From Antedon mediterranea (lineage: Eukaryota > Echinodermata > Crinoidea > Comatulida > Antedonidae), in assembly GCF_964355755.1 (NCBI RefSeq), contig NC_092672.1, forward strand, positions 15,370,501 through 15,434,500: DNA of 64,000 nucleotides. Direction: 5' to 3'. How positions within the stretch are numbered: position 1 is the stretch's first letter; every line of letters begins with the position of its first letter. The notes below the pieces were generated by a model. It made no database searches. It was given only the letters and a program-made list of their open reading frames with translations, and was not told the origin of the DNA. The translations under genes and the position numbers were made by a program. Shown here in pieces: positions 21,869 to 32,855 of this stretch.

Positions 21869-22773
21869 GGGTGTCACGAAACCTAAGACCACGAAAGCTA
21901 AGACCCCCTAAGACCTAAGACCACGAAAGCTAAGACCCCCTAAGACCTAAGATTACAAATTCTAAGATATACTACAGCTTAAAAACAATACTTGTTTATC
22001 CATACATAATTTTAAACACAGTAGGTTTCATTTATTACCATAAATATAATTTAAACTACCGCAAAACATAGATAAACTCACATTATTTTCGCCCGTTGAG
22101 TAAATGTATATTTTTTCTTTACAACAAACAAACTTGACGGGTTGTTTGTTGGTATATATTTACTCCAATGTGTTGGTTCAGAGGATGTTTTTCTTACGCA
22201 CCTGCCTTTCTTGTATTTTGACTCCAAATTTGTTGACTAACTAAAGTATAAAAACAGAAAGAAAACGAAACAAAAAAACTTATCATGATTTTTAAGTTAA
22301 AATTTATTTGCCAGTATTTATTTCTTCGTACTTGCATGATTATACTATTATCATTACAATTTTAATTTTACATTGTTCCATCCACACTGTAGATGGACTC
22401 CAACAGAGTTTTCAGCCCTCTATATAATTTTTGCTCTTTTGACGTTCCATAGAAACAAAAACATTGAGCATGGGGAGCTCGAGGAGTTACATTACAGTAT
22501 ACTGCTACTAGTGTACTGTAGGCTAGTCATTTTGTGTGCGAGAAAAACGTCTGTAAAATCATCAATTTAAAAATGTATTTGTTACTTTTAATGTGATTCT
22601 TTTTCATGAAAGTGTCAATTCTAAGGTGTGGTATTCAGAATAAATGTTGGGAGTTAAAATACAAGGCAGGTGCGAAAGATAAATATTTGTAATCTTAGGT
22701 CTTGGGTCTTACCTTTCGTGATCTTAGGTCTTAGGGGGTCTTAGCTTTCATGGTCTTAGGTTTCGTGACACCC
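21869..22773. mobile_element. Mutator-like non-autonomous element, 905 bp, 10-bp target duplication
   Basis: The ends GGGTGTCACGAAACCTAAG are near-perfect inverted repeats extending about 45 bp or more. Inside each end a CTAAGACCACGAAAG / CTAAGACCCC motif is tandemly repeated. The flanks TAGGCCCACT (21859-21868 and 22774-22783) are identical, a 10-bp target duplication. Long duplications and minisatellite-like TIRs are features of Mutator/Rehavkus-type elements. No transposase is encoded. Confidence 0.75.
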
Positions 22774-22784
22774 TAGGCCCACTA

Positions 22785-23625
22785 GTTCCTTTTTGCACCT
22801 GCCTTGTATTTTAACTTGAAATTTGTTAACCAACTTTATCCTGAATACCACACCTTAGAATTGGTAGGCCTACTTTAATGAACAAAATTCACACAAAAGT
22901 AACAATAAATCTGTTAAATTTGTGATTTTACAGACGTTTTCCTCGCATACAATTTCGCACACTCAATGTTCAATATTTTGGTTTCTATGGAACGCCAAAA
23001 GAGCAAAATTAATTAGAGGGCTAAAAACTCTGTGGAATCCATATATTTAACACATTATTTGGTGAAAATCATGTACAATTTCAATAGATTTACTTGTCAG
23101 TAAGGAAAAATGTTACTGTTGATACTATATACGGTTTAGTTAACCTTTTAAAGACTAAAATAGAAAAATTAATCATAATATCCTTAGTAGGATGTCCTAG
23201 GTCTACTAAGCTTGGTAGTGATGTTGATTTAGAATCGATTATTATTCTTTGAAAATAGAACAGTATCAGCAGTAACATATATTACAGCATTTTTATTAAA
23301 CAAACAAATTAATAAATATGTTTAAATTGAACGTGTTTTTCACCAATAAATGCATGAGAAATTGACGCATTCCACTGAGTTTTAGTCCTCTATTACCGTT
23401 ACTCCTTAGGCGCTTCATAGAACAAAAAATATTGAACATTGAATAAGCGAAATTCGCGAACAGTGTGTGAGAAACACGCTTGTAAAATCATTAATTTAAG
23501 GATTTATTTGTTACTTTTTATGGGATTCTTCTTCATTAAAGTACTTATGAGGTATACTTCTAAGGTGTGGTATTCACACAATAAAGTTAATTATCAAATT
23601 TGGAGTCAAAATACAATAAATAAAA
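22785..23625. repeat. Inverted copies of the interior of the adjacent element
   Basis: The segment 22795-23045 is the reverse complement of 22370-22680 inside the element at 21869. The segment 23360-23625 is a third copy in direct orientation, and a short piece at 22190-22250 is a fourth. Shared words include CTAAGGTGTGGTATTC and GTTCCATAGAAACAAAAA. The result is an alternating inverted series. Confidence 0.65.
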
Positions 23626-23755
23626 ATCGTTCTTAATACCTAGCCTACTAAAACAGGAATAGTGTATCATTATTAATATTACACCAATTATTATTATATC
23701 AAAATTTATTAAATTATTTTCTACATAGGCCTCTAGGTTAGGGCTAAGCATATTA

Positions 23756-24260
23756 CAGTAGAACCTTCATTTTACGTACGGTACGGGACCGAAAGGCGTA
23801 CATAAAACAAGGGATTCGTAAAATCAAGGTTGACCTTAAATTGACCCCAAATACGTAGAGATCGTAGCTAGCCGTATTTGCCTACTCCTGTACAGTATGC
23901 AGGCTGAGGTGGTCACTAGCTAGGCCTAGACTATTCAGGCTAGGCTAGCAGGCCTAGCAAGATGTGAGGCCTAACTAGAAAAGTACAGTATATACAGGCT
24001 GTGCGATGTTTAAATAAAGTGTAAAATATAATTGTTTTCTATCAATAAAAACAGTCGCTGCTTTAGGGAGAATGCACGTGCGTAGCTTGTCCACCCACAG
24101 CAGAATTCCTCATCACACAGCCATGATTGTGGCTTTGTGTGCTTTGTTGTTGTTAAATTGCGCCCTCAATGTAAGAAAATGATGACGTCATAGATTATTT
24201 TAAGCGTACGTAAAATCGAGGGAACGTAAAATCAGGGTACGTAAAACACAGGCTCTACTG
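23756..24260. mobile_element. pogo/Tc1-mariner-like MITE, 505 bp
   Basis: The left end CAGTAGAACCTTCATTTTACG and right end complement CAGTAGAGCCTGTGTTTTACG are inverted repeats flanked by TA on both sides. CAGTAGAACCT termini with a TA target are typical of pogo/Tigger-derived MITEs. Internal GTAAAATC.AGG words repeat near both ends. No coding frame is present. Confidence 0.7.
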
Positions 24261-25223
24261 TATTAGCTAAAGTTAAATTTTAGGCCAAGTATTACGATTT
24301 TCGGAAGCAAGTCTTTTTCACATGTGCTTCTCTCGCAATTTTTTTTCTTTGCGGCATGTTATTTGAATGGCATATCAGTTACCTTTTATTCACCGCCAGT
24401 TATTGAACTTGTCCTGGTCATCGCTGTTCACTTTATTTGCGAGAGAGGTACACATGTTGATTTCCTAGAGAATGGAATGTCAAAAACAGCGTTGCTGCTG
24501 AAACCACATGCTATAGGAGGGGAATCGCCACAAGGCCGAATCATTCCGCTACCTGCTAAATAGTAAAGAGGGATTTTCCATCTCTCGGTTCTACCAGATC
24601 CAAGCGCAGGGTGTGCCAAAATATTATTTTCACTCTGCTATGTTCGAGAGACATGTTAAATTAATTGTAAAGTGAACATGCTCGAAATGCCAATAAACAT
24701 GGCCGCCATTTGATGGGTGTCGCTATAACAATTATTGTTTATCGAATGTCGTTCAGATTTTAAAAATATGGCGCATACGGATGGTACTGGGGGTATATAA
24801 CAGTGTTCATATTTAATTTCGGGCAATAAATGTTTCAAAATGTTCTGTATGTCAGTACAGACCCCACTAATTTTGTGATCGCATGAAAATAGCATTTAAA
24901 TAAAATTTGAGTTATTAATGTATAGCTTTTGAAGAAATTAGCACCTTTGAGACTTGAATAATTTGCGAATATTAAATATAGGATAACCAATTTTCATTTA
25001 AACCCATGAGACTGTGATTCAAAATTAAGATATTTTGTAAAGGAGGCTGAAAGTTGAGTGCTCTCTAGAGAATGGCTGGGCTTAACTACAGTCAAGATAA
25101 GTTTTTGCAAAGCAATCTAAATAATAATTATCAGCTACCTGTGTTTGAATTAAATTGCTTTTGCATAGGCTACCAAGAGAGGGCAGTATTGTCAATTATA
25201 AACATCAAGAGATTTTTATTTAA
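24261..25223. other. Intergenic; imperfect inverted repeat at 24318-24456
   Basis: ACATGTGCTTCTCTCGCAA and TTGCGAGAGAGGTACACATG form arms about 95 nt apart. The overlapping opposite-strand open frames at 24324-24619 are symmetric products of this structure and are not called. Confidence 0.4.
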
Positions 25224-25837
25224 AGATACCTTCCCTACAATTTGTGACGTTTTGTAAAAATAATATATTACTTTAAAAACATTAAACCAGGTCATTCCTT
25301 GTCTTAAATGTACGTTTTATGGTAAATTATGATAAAAAGTGAGAAACAATGCACTACCTAAGTAGGTCGCAGCGAATGACCTCTCGTAGACAGTCTTAAG
25401 GCCTAGCCTAGCTAGGCTTAGTTTTGTAGGCCTAGCTGGTAAACATCGATAACGTACGAACATCGTACGCTAGCTATATACCTAGCCTGACGTTGTATAG
25501 TTGCTGCATTAATTGTCTTTCTATTTTTTCCAGACTCCGTTGATACAAATTGGGGAAAACCCGGTATTTTCGCTGAAAAGTTAGGAGTCTTCCTCACGAT
25601 CGATCGAAAAGTGGGTGAATTACAGAAGAAAAACAAAAAATATCAATCCGCGCGCAATGCATTTTGGGATTTATAGCGGGCTGCTTTAAATATTAGAATC
25701 AACTTATATTTCACATTTTTAACCATTTAAAGACGAACAAATTTATCGCAAAAGGACCATATAGTATTAATTTTTACATTACGGTAAATATAGTTTGTGA
25801 TCTTAAGTTAGATCTAAAAAACGTAGGGAAGGTGTCT
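25224..25837 (+). mobile_element. TTAA-MITE family, copy B (full length, 614 bp)
   Basis: It is flanked by TTAA at 25220-25223 and 25838-25841. The left end AGATACCTTCCCTAC and the right-end complement AGACACCTTCCCTACG are inverted repeats. The body carries the family landmarks: AAACATTAAACCAGGTCATTCC, the AGGCCTAGC-rich block, CTAGCCTGACGTTGT, CGATCGATCG and GCGCGCAATGCATTTTGG. Confidence 0.8.
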
Positions 25838-26560
25838 TTAAAATGCTGTCAAACTCTAATTTATCAAGTAATTTTTAAACATGTTCATGTATAAACAAGC
25901 ACATCTAAATAATTTGCTTTTAACTGCTCTAAACAAGCATAATTATTTGTTTAAACAGGATTTAAACTGAACTAAATAGTATCTTTTATTATCAATGATA
26001 TACAACCACCATTGCCTCACTATACACGTCTTTATGTATTTTCTGTAATTAGCAAACTCTTGAGCTATCCAGCATAGTAGATTTGATCGATTCAAGTTGT
26101 TTTGAGATGTTATAAAGTTTGAAATAACATTTTGTATAATTGTAACTAAATTTAAGTTTGCATGGCCCAAAAAGGGAAGTTTTCACTGTCTAATGGTTAT
26201 CGATGCTGAAACATATCCAAACACAATAAGTGGCTCATTATGCGTGAGTGAGGTTTTCAACTATTAGTGGAATGACTGATGAGTGTGATTATTGTGTTTT
26301 ATGGACGGTTTCAAGGACTATCCTACCATTCACTGGCAAATTGATTAACACTTTGTAACTGGAGCTGTGACTACCTTGCAAGAAGACTAGGCCAGAATTT
26401 TTAATTGAAAAGTGCCTTGGTATTTACAAATAGAAAAAAAGGGTCTACAGTAAAAATAAATGGTCTGTTTTTATTTATTTATTTTTTTTTATTTATTCAA
26501 ATTCTCACAAAAATGTACATACAAAGCAAGAAAGAGACATAACATATAAAAAGAACAGAG
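25838..26560. other. Intergenic; repeat shared with 39200-39415
   Basis: The segment 25970-26160 (GTATCTTTTATTATCAATGAT..TTGATTCAAGTTGTTTTG..AATTGTAACTAAATTTA) matches 39205-39415. A T-rich tract lies at 26465-26500. No gene is seen. Confidence 0.5.
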
Positions 26561-27788
26561 TACATTGAGTGAAGGATGGGACCAACAGGTGGTAACACCT
26601 CTAGAACGGTCCAATCCCAAGTACATTGAGTGAAGGATGGGACCAACAGGTGGTAACACCTCTAGAACGGTCCAATCACAAGTACATTGAGTGAAGGATG
26701 GGACCAACAGGTGGTAACACCTCTAGAACGGTCCAATCCCAAGTACATTGAGTGAAGGATGGGACCAACAGGTGGTAAACACCTCTAGGACGGTCCAATC
26801 CCAAGTACATTGAGTGAAGGATGGGACCAACAGGTGGTAAACACCTCTAGAACGGTCCAATCCCAAGTACATTGAGTGAAGGATGGGACCAACAGGTGGT
26901 AACACCTCTAGAACGGTCCAATCACAAGTACATTGAGTGAAGGATGGGACCAACAGGTGGTAAACAACTCTAGAACGGTCCAATCCCAAGTACATTGAGT
27001 GAAAGATGGGACCAACAGGTGGTAACACCTCTAGAACGGTCCAATCACAAGTACATTGAGTGAAGGATGGGACCAACAGGTGGTAACACCTCTAGAACGG
27101 TCCAATCCCAAGTACATTGAGTGAAGGATGGGACCAACAGGTGGTAACACCTCTAGAACGGTCCAATCCCAAGTACATTGAGTGAAGGATGGGACCAACA
27201 GGTGGTAAACACCTCTAGGACGGTCCAATCCCCAAGTACATTGAGTGAAGGATGGGACCAACAGGTGGTAAACAACTCTAGAACGGTCCAATCCCAAGTA
27301 CATTGAGTGAAGGATGGGACCAACAGGTGGTAACACCTCTAGAACGGTCCAATCCCAAGTACATTGAGTGAAGGATGGGACCAACAGGTGGTAACACCTC
27401 TAGAACGGTCCAATCCCAAGTACATTGAGTGAAGGATGGGACCAACAGGTGGTAAACACCTCTAGGACGGTCCAATCCCAAGTACATTGAGTGAAGGATG
27501 GGACCAACAGGTGGTAACACCTCTAGAACGGTCCAATCCCAAGTACATTGAGTGAAGGATGGGACCAACAGGTGGTAACACCTCTAGAACGGTCCAATCC
27601 CAAGTACATTGAGTGAAGGATGGGACCAACAGGTGGTAAACACCTCTAGGACGGTCCAATCACAAGTACATTGAGTGAAGGATGGGACCAACAGGTGGTA
27701 AACACCTCTAGAACGGTCCAATCACAAGTACATTGAGTGAAGGATGGGACCAACAGGTGGTAACACCTCTAGAACGGTCCAATCCCAA
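26561..27788 (+). repeat. 61/62-bp minisatellite, 20 copies
   Basis: The unit starts TACATTGAGTGAAGGATGGG and contains AGGTGGTAACACCT, a short hairpin, and a TCTAGAACGGTCCAATC segment. Units differ by A insertion (taaacacc), ggacgg for gaacgg, and cacaag for cccaag. Open frames crossing it on the minus strand reflect the repeat and are not proteins. The flanks (TTTATTTATT.. left, AAATTGCACAGTGATAAATG right) resemble LINE 3' regions, so the array may have grown in a LINE tail. Confidence 0.92.
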
Positions 27789-28140
27789 ATTGCACAGTGA
27801 TAAATGAAAAAGTTAATAACATTATAATAAATATTTAAATATAGTAAATAGTAATTTATAAATTTGTATAATTTAAGATAAAACTAAGTTGGTCGACATT
27901 TACAGCAGCGACAACAGGACACCCATGTGCACATATTGCCAGTTTCATACGTATTGGTAACTTTTTTTAAGGCCATTCTTGTTCTTCATTGAAAGTCCGA
28001 GCCTGGAATTTATTTTTTTATTATGCCATGGAAATATTTAAAAGTTATGAATGAATATTTTGTGTTTTCATGTTGTTTTTTTTTTTGCATTTAAACATTT
28101 ATTTACTTTCAATGTCATGGTAACAAAATAAAAGGTGATA
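27789..28140. other. Intergenic, no gene seen
   Basis: AT-rich flank between the minisatellite and the next MITE. Nothing is recognised apart from poly-T runs. Confidence 0.5.
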
Positions 28141-29060
28141 CCGTATTTTCCGGAGTATAGGTCGACCCCAAGTATAAGTCGACCCCCAACTTTGACCTAG
28201 AATATCGTTGATTTTGGTATGACCTGAATATAAGTCGACCCCCCAAAATCGGCTAATAACACAACTTTAAAGTTCAAAGAAGGCTAGAAACGTATGAAAT
28301 GTTGTTGTTTGTTTATACAATTATTAAAGTGTAGGCCTAATCAATATCGGACGGACGTAATCACAACGGCTTCGCCGCCGTCTTCGCCAGCCTATAATAA
28401 ATGACAGCGATGTAGCGTTACAGTACTTGCCATCAGCGATGTTTTTTCGCGTCACTCAAATAAATTAAAACGAGTTTTTCGTTAGGAGGCTTATTAAATT
28501 GTACAGGCGAGTAGTTGTAAATCGCGTTATCTGTAAATGTACACGCGCCGGACTGAGGAGAATTTATTTTATGAATAGACATGCGCAGTAATTGTAATTA
28601 CGAACAAACAAACAAACTGCGCATGTGTATAGAAGAAAATATCGCGCAATAACAAACATGCTGCATGGACATTCCAACATCGTGTAGTTCGTTTGTGGTG
28701 TGTGTTCCGATGTTTTCGCGAGTGAATACGAAGCATATGAAACACAAACGAAAACTATTTATTCTTAATTATTTTAATAAAAGCGTAATATAAACATCAA
28801 AATTAATCATTGTTACTTGTACCAGTACTTGTTGGAGTTGTATTATTTTGTACAATGTAGGTATTATTAAATTGAAAACTCCTGTGAGTGATTGATGATA
28901 GGCCACTGACCTTGCTAGGCCTTGACAGCTGACGGCTTTTGAACGAATTTTTTCGGCTTGATTTTTTTCAAAAATCGCATGGTCGGAGTATAAGTCGACC
29001 CCCCGATTTTGCAATTAAAATTTTCCCACAAAGTCTCGACCTATACTCCGGAAAATACGG
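28141..29060. mobile_element. TA-flanked MITE with CCGTATTTTCCGGAGTATA termini
   Basis: The left CCGTATTTTCCGGAGTATAG and right CTATACTCCGGAAAATACGG are perfectly complementary over more than 24 bp, with TA on each side. Sub-terminal AGTATAAGTCGACCCCC words occur in both arms (28171, 28228 and 28987). This TIR type is common among TA-targeting MITEs of aquatic animals. No transposase is present. The small minus-strand open frame at 28769-29014 is not a gene. Confidence 0.8.
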
Positions 29061-29796
29061 TACATAAAATGACAAAGTAACATTGAAAGAAGGCTTGATC
29101 CCAATGAAGAAGAACTTGTGTTGGGCAAGCCTGAAACATAACATAAAGTGACATAGTAACAAGTTTATGAAACAACCACGAATGTGCAATACTCGGGGTA
29201 CAGCAAAAGAAGCTGTAATAACGTCGTAAGACACACATACACATCAATAACCTCGCTACCAAATACCATCTTCGAGCCGTGATATGGCTGCATCCGGTTT
29301 GAAATTAAAAAATCTATAGATTTGAGGAAATGCCCCTGTAGTATATTCATGCCAAATCCCAGCTCAATACTACAACGAATAAGGGAGGAGTAGTACTTTA
29401 TAAGTCGCACTTTTTACTCAGTAGTGTCCGGATGGAAGAAGAAGAGGAAAAGATGAGAGAGTCCTAGACTCAGGTACCCCAAGTAGGCCTACAGTGTTTA
29501 AAATGGATTATAGTACATTTATTTTTTTTCATTTTATTGCACAAACATAACATAAAACGTGAAAGTGGAGCAGTGAGGAGAGACAAAAGCTGTCAAAGAC
29601 TACTATCGCTAAAGGGCGTGCCTCTCCAACTCCAACATTCATACAGATATGCACTAAAAACTAATTATTGTATTATATAAAATTGCACTATAAAAAAAAA
29701 AATAATATATATATATATATGTATAAAGATGAATACAGGATTAAGATTATAATATACAGCATTTAAAATTACCCACTATTAATTAATCAAATCACT
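29061..29796. other. LINE 3' region and flank
   Basis: Minus-strand 3' untranslated-like sequence follows the LINE at 29797: A-rich and T-rich runs, TATA microsatellite at 29705-29720. No independent gene was found; overlapping open frames at 29041-29410 lack features. Confidence 0.4.
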
Positions 29797-32057
29797 TTAG
29801 ATTAAGTTACTACAATCATGAATTTGATTAAGGTGATTACTAAGCTTTCTCTTAAAATAGGTCCAAGAGATACAGACAAATGTATCTTTGACATCAAAAG
29901 GCAAGGAATTCCAGATCCTCACAAATCTAGCAGTAATGCTAAATTTACCCGAATCCGTACTTGTTCTTAAAGAAATAAAGAACATTTTTTCAACACGGCG
30001 AGAGCTCTGTTGAATATTGTCAAGTATAATTGAACTATTGGAACACATGGAAAATAATAAACGACAAACATATAAAGTAGTAAAATAATCCCGCTTTGCA
30101 GCAGTAGTACACATTTTAAGGACGATGAGCCTGTTCTCATACGAGTCTTCTTGCCTTTTCTGATTTAAAAGGAAATGGGTGGCACGACGTTGGATTAATT
30201 CAATTTGTTTTATATTTTCTTTACGGTATGGATGCCAGATGTTACAGAAATATTGAATATGTGGCAAAATAAGAGATGAATACAATTTTAAAAGAACTTT
30301 AGATGAACAGTTATTAGCTACAGAATGAATAAACCCAATCATTTTATATGATTTAGAGGTCACTTTCTCGACGTGATTGCTCCATGACAAGTTGTGGGAA
30401 ATCATGACACCAAGGATATTCATATGTTTGACATTATTAAGATGTTGACCATTCAATACATATTAAGGGACCTTTGGTTTATGTTGTTGAGTAATTGACA
30501 AAACCTGACATTTATTAAGTGACAATAAGTTTAGTTCTGACCATCTCTGGATACAGTAGTAGTCTTGTAAAATTTGTATATCATTTTCAAAGTCGATGCA
30601 TCTTGAAATAAAGGTGTCATCTGCATATTGAAATGGCCTTGTTGTCAATTTAGATGTAAGTAAGTAAGATAAAACATTAGTCCAAGAAGAGCAGTTACCT
30701 TGATAGACAACACGTTGTTGCCTACCACAAACAAAAGATTCCAACCAACTGAGAAGCTTGCCACCGATACTATACGTTCGCTCCAGCTTGGTTGTAAGGA
30801 TGTTATGGGATATCGAATCAAATGCACGGGAATAATCAAAAGAGACCACATTGATACGCACAGCATCTCTATCAAGACCAAGGGTCCACGAAGTAGTTGA
30901 TTCGTCAAGTAGCGTATCGCAAGATTTCCTTTATGTAAACCTGTGTTGCCAGTAGTACATAAGGCCGAATTCATTAAGGTGTTCAGTTAGATCCTCATCA
31001 CAAGATTTTCAAGGGTTTTACAAAACAGTGACGTCAATGTGACCGGTCTGTAATTTTTCAATTGCGACTTATCGTCCTTTTTATAAATAGGAACAATGTT
31101 GGTCTGCTTCCATGCTATTGGAAGCTCGCCAGACTATAATTATAAAAATCAGCAAGTACAGGACAGATCGTATACGCACACAGTCGCAGCATCATACATG
31201 TTACACCGTCGGGACCTGCGGCCTTTTGAGTCGTTTTCATAATTATTTTCAGGATCCGATCAGGATGAATATACATGTTGGTCAATTTTGGAACCTTGCA
31301 AAAAGGTCATCTGTATCAGCAGTGAAATATGATGAGAATAGATTATTAAATGATTGAGCAATTTTAGATGGGTCGTTGCACAGTGATATATTTACATTAA
31401 AACAGCCAGTATCTACTGTTTTTTTCTTTGATTTAATATGGGACGTTGTCATGTTCGCTGATCAGATTGTTCAAAACACAACTATACGAGCGTTGAATTG
31501 AATATTTCACATGGTTTCTAACTTTCTTAAATTTATTCCAATCATCAACGTTGCCTGATTGTTTGAACCGCTTAAACAATCTGCGTTTAATGTGAATGAG
31601 TTTCTTATCCTCAATGGATATCCACGGTTTTGACCACTTGCGTTTTGTTTTATGCGGTATACAATCATTAATACACGTCATGAACGTTGTTAAAAACTTA
31701 TTCCACGTGTCATTAACGGTACCTGAAAAATAGATTCCATTGATATTTATTTATGGTATAAACTTTAGGAGGTAACGCTGCAACTCTAGGTTTTTTGCAG
31801 TGGTCAGAGGTTGAAAATGGCTCAGAAACCCGAATATCACATAATCGATCTGTTTTTTTGGAAAAAATGAAGTCGATAGTAGATCTACAATCCTTAGATA
31901 TTCTAGTAGATTCATGCACATGCATTGGAACCCCAAGCGACATGGTCCAATTATTTAACATCCGATAATTTCTAGAGTTCACATTATCATTGGACTTCAT
32001 TTCACTCTTCTTTTGTTTCCGAAATAGGCGTAACTGTTTTTGGTTTGTTCTTTTCAT
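29797..32057 (-). pseudogene. CR1/Jockey-group LINE, 5'-truncated and disrupted (LINE-1)
   Basis: Read on the minus strand from 32057 down, the pieces are as follows. There is the end of an AP endonuclease domain (STRISKDCRSTIDFIFS, TSDHC). Then comes a basic linker (KRKWSKPWIS, RRLFKRFKQSG). The reverse transcriptase starts with AAGPDGV and KNYRPVTLTSLFCKTLENL, followed by palm motif A (FDYSRAFDSISH), QRVVY and catalytic YADD. The thumb has LGVMISHNLSW, LPHIQYFCNIWHPY and ATHFLLN. Frames change at several points. The GxPQGS block (motif B) normally between QRVVY..W and YADD is missing, so the enzyme is dead. Such elements copy their RNA by target-primed reverse transcription. The order and motifs fit the CR1/L2/Jockey group; the exact clade is not decided. 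Confidence 0.8.
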
Positions 32058-32855
32058 GTTTGTTACTTGGCAATACAGAGATATATTGGAAAGATGTGGG
32101 ATGGTTGGCCATTGGGAAGACCGGGTACCTCATATCTTAGGGACGTGATTGAACTAATTAGAAATTCCTTTCACTGCACAAAGTGTAGGGGCAGAAATCA
32201 AGACGATTCTGGCAGGCTGTTTGCATTGTCGCTTAACCCCCGAAACTTGTTCAACTGAGGATTTGTTTCATTTTTGTAGGCCCAACAGTAAACATCATCG
32301 TTTACGGCTGCCAATAGAATTTTTATTATGCAATAATAAAAAGATTATGCAATTTATGACCTGAAGAAAATAAAATGTTGTTAGTCTGCTCTCTATTTTG
32401 TTTCTAAGTATATGATTATACAGTACACACTATAGAGTATCACGGTGCTGACGTCACGTCGGTAGATGGCGTTGCGTGGTTGCTAGCGCAACCAAAAATG
32501 CGTTCAACCTGTCCGAGTGACTCCAAGGTCACCAATGGTTTGAAATAGGCTTATTGAATTAGTCATTTTAAAATTTAATAATATATATTATATTTAATAA
32601 TATAACTAATGAAACAATGTTTAGAAAATGATATCTTAAGTAATGTGTGATGTTTTACGTATAAAGTTAAATTTTTTCATTCTTCACACATTCAATTATT
32701 TTAATTATTTCTTGTTTAATGTATAATACCATATCAAGTAGTAGTAGTAGAAAGGATTAGAAATTATTGTAGGGTTTTCTTAATTAAGTCAATCCAGTGT
32801 TCTATACAGAAAAGAGTAACCAGTGACCTTAACATCAATGAATTGTTTAATTTTC
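32058..32855. other. Intergenic, no gene seen
   Basis: The plus-strand open frame at 32040-32258 contains one CxxC (HCTKCRGR) but no family pattern and partly overlaps the LINE end. It is not called. The rest is AT-rich. Confidence 0.45.

Noticed and set aside
24324-24619. Pair of opposite-strand open frames of 79 and 63 codons
   Set aside because: They overlap over an imperfect inverted repeat and have no recognisable features.
26489-27659. Long minus-strand open frames with repeated MVPSFTQCTWDWTVLEV-like peptides
   Set aside because: They are translations of the 61/62-bp minisatellite. Unit length variation shifts the frame, and nothing resembles a real repeat protein.
32040-32258. Small plus-strand protein with HCTKCRGR
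   Set aside because: A single CxxC without a second pair, and overlap with the LINE end; there is no family pattern.
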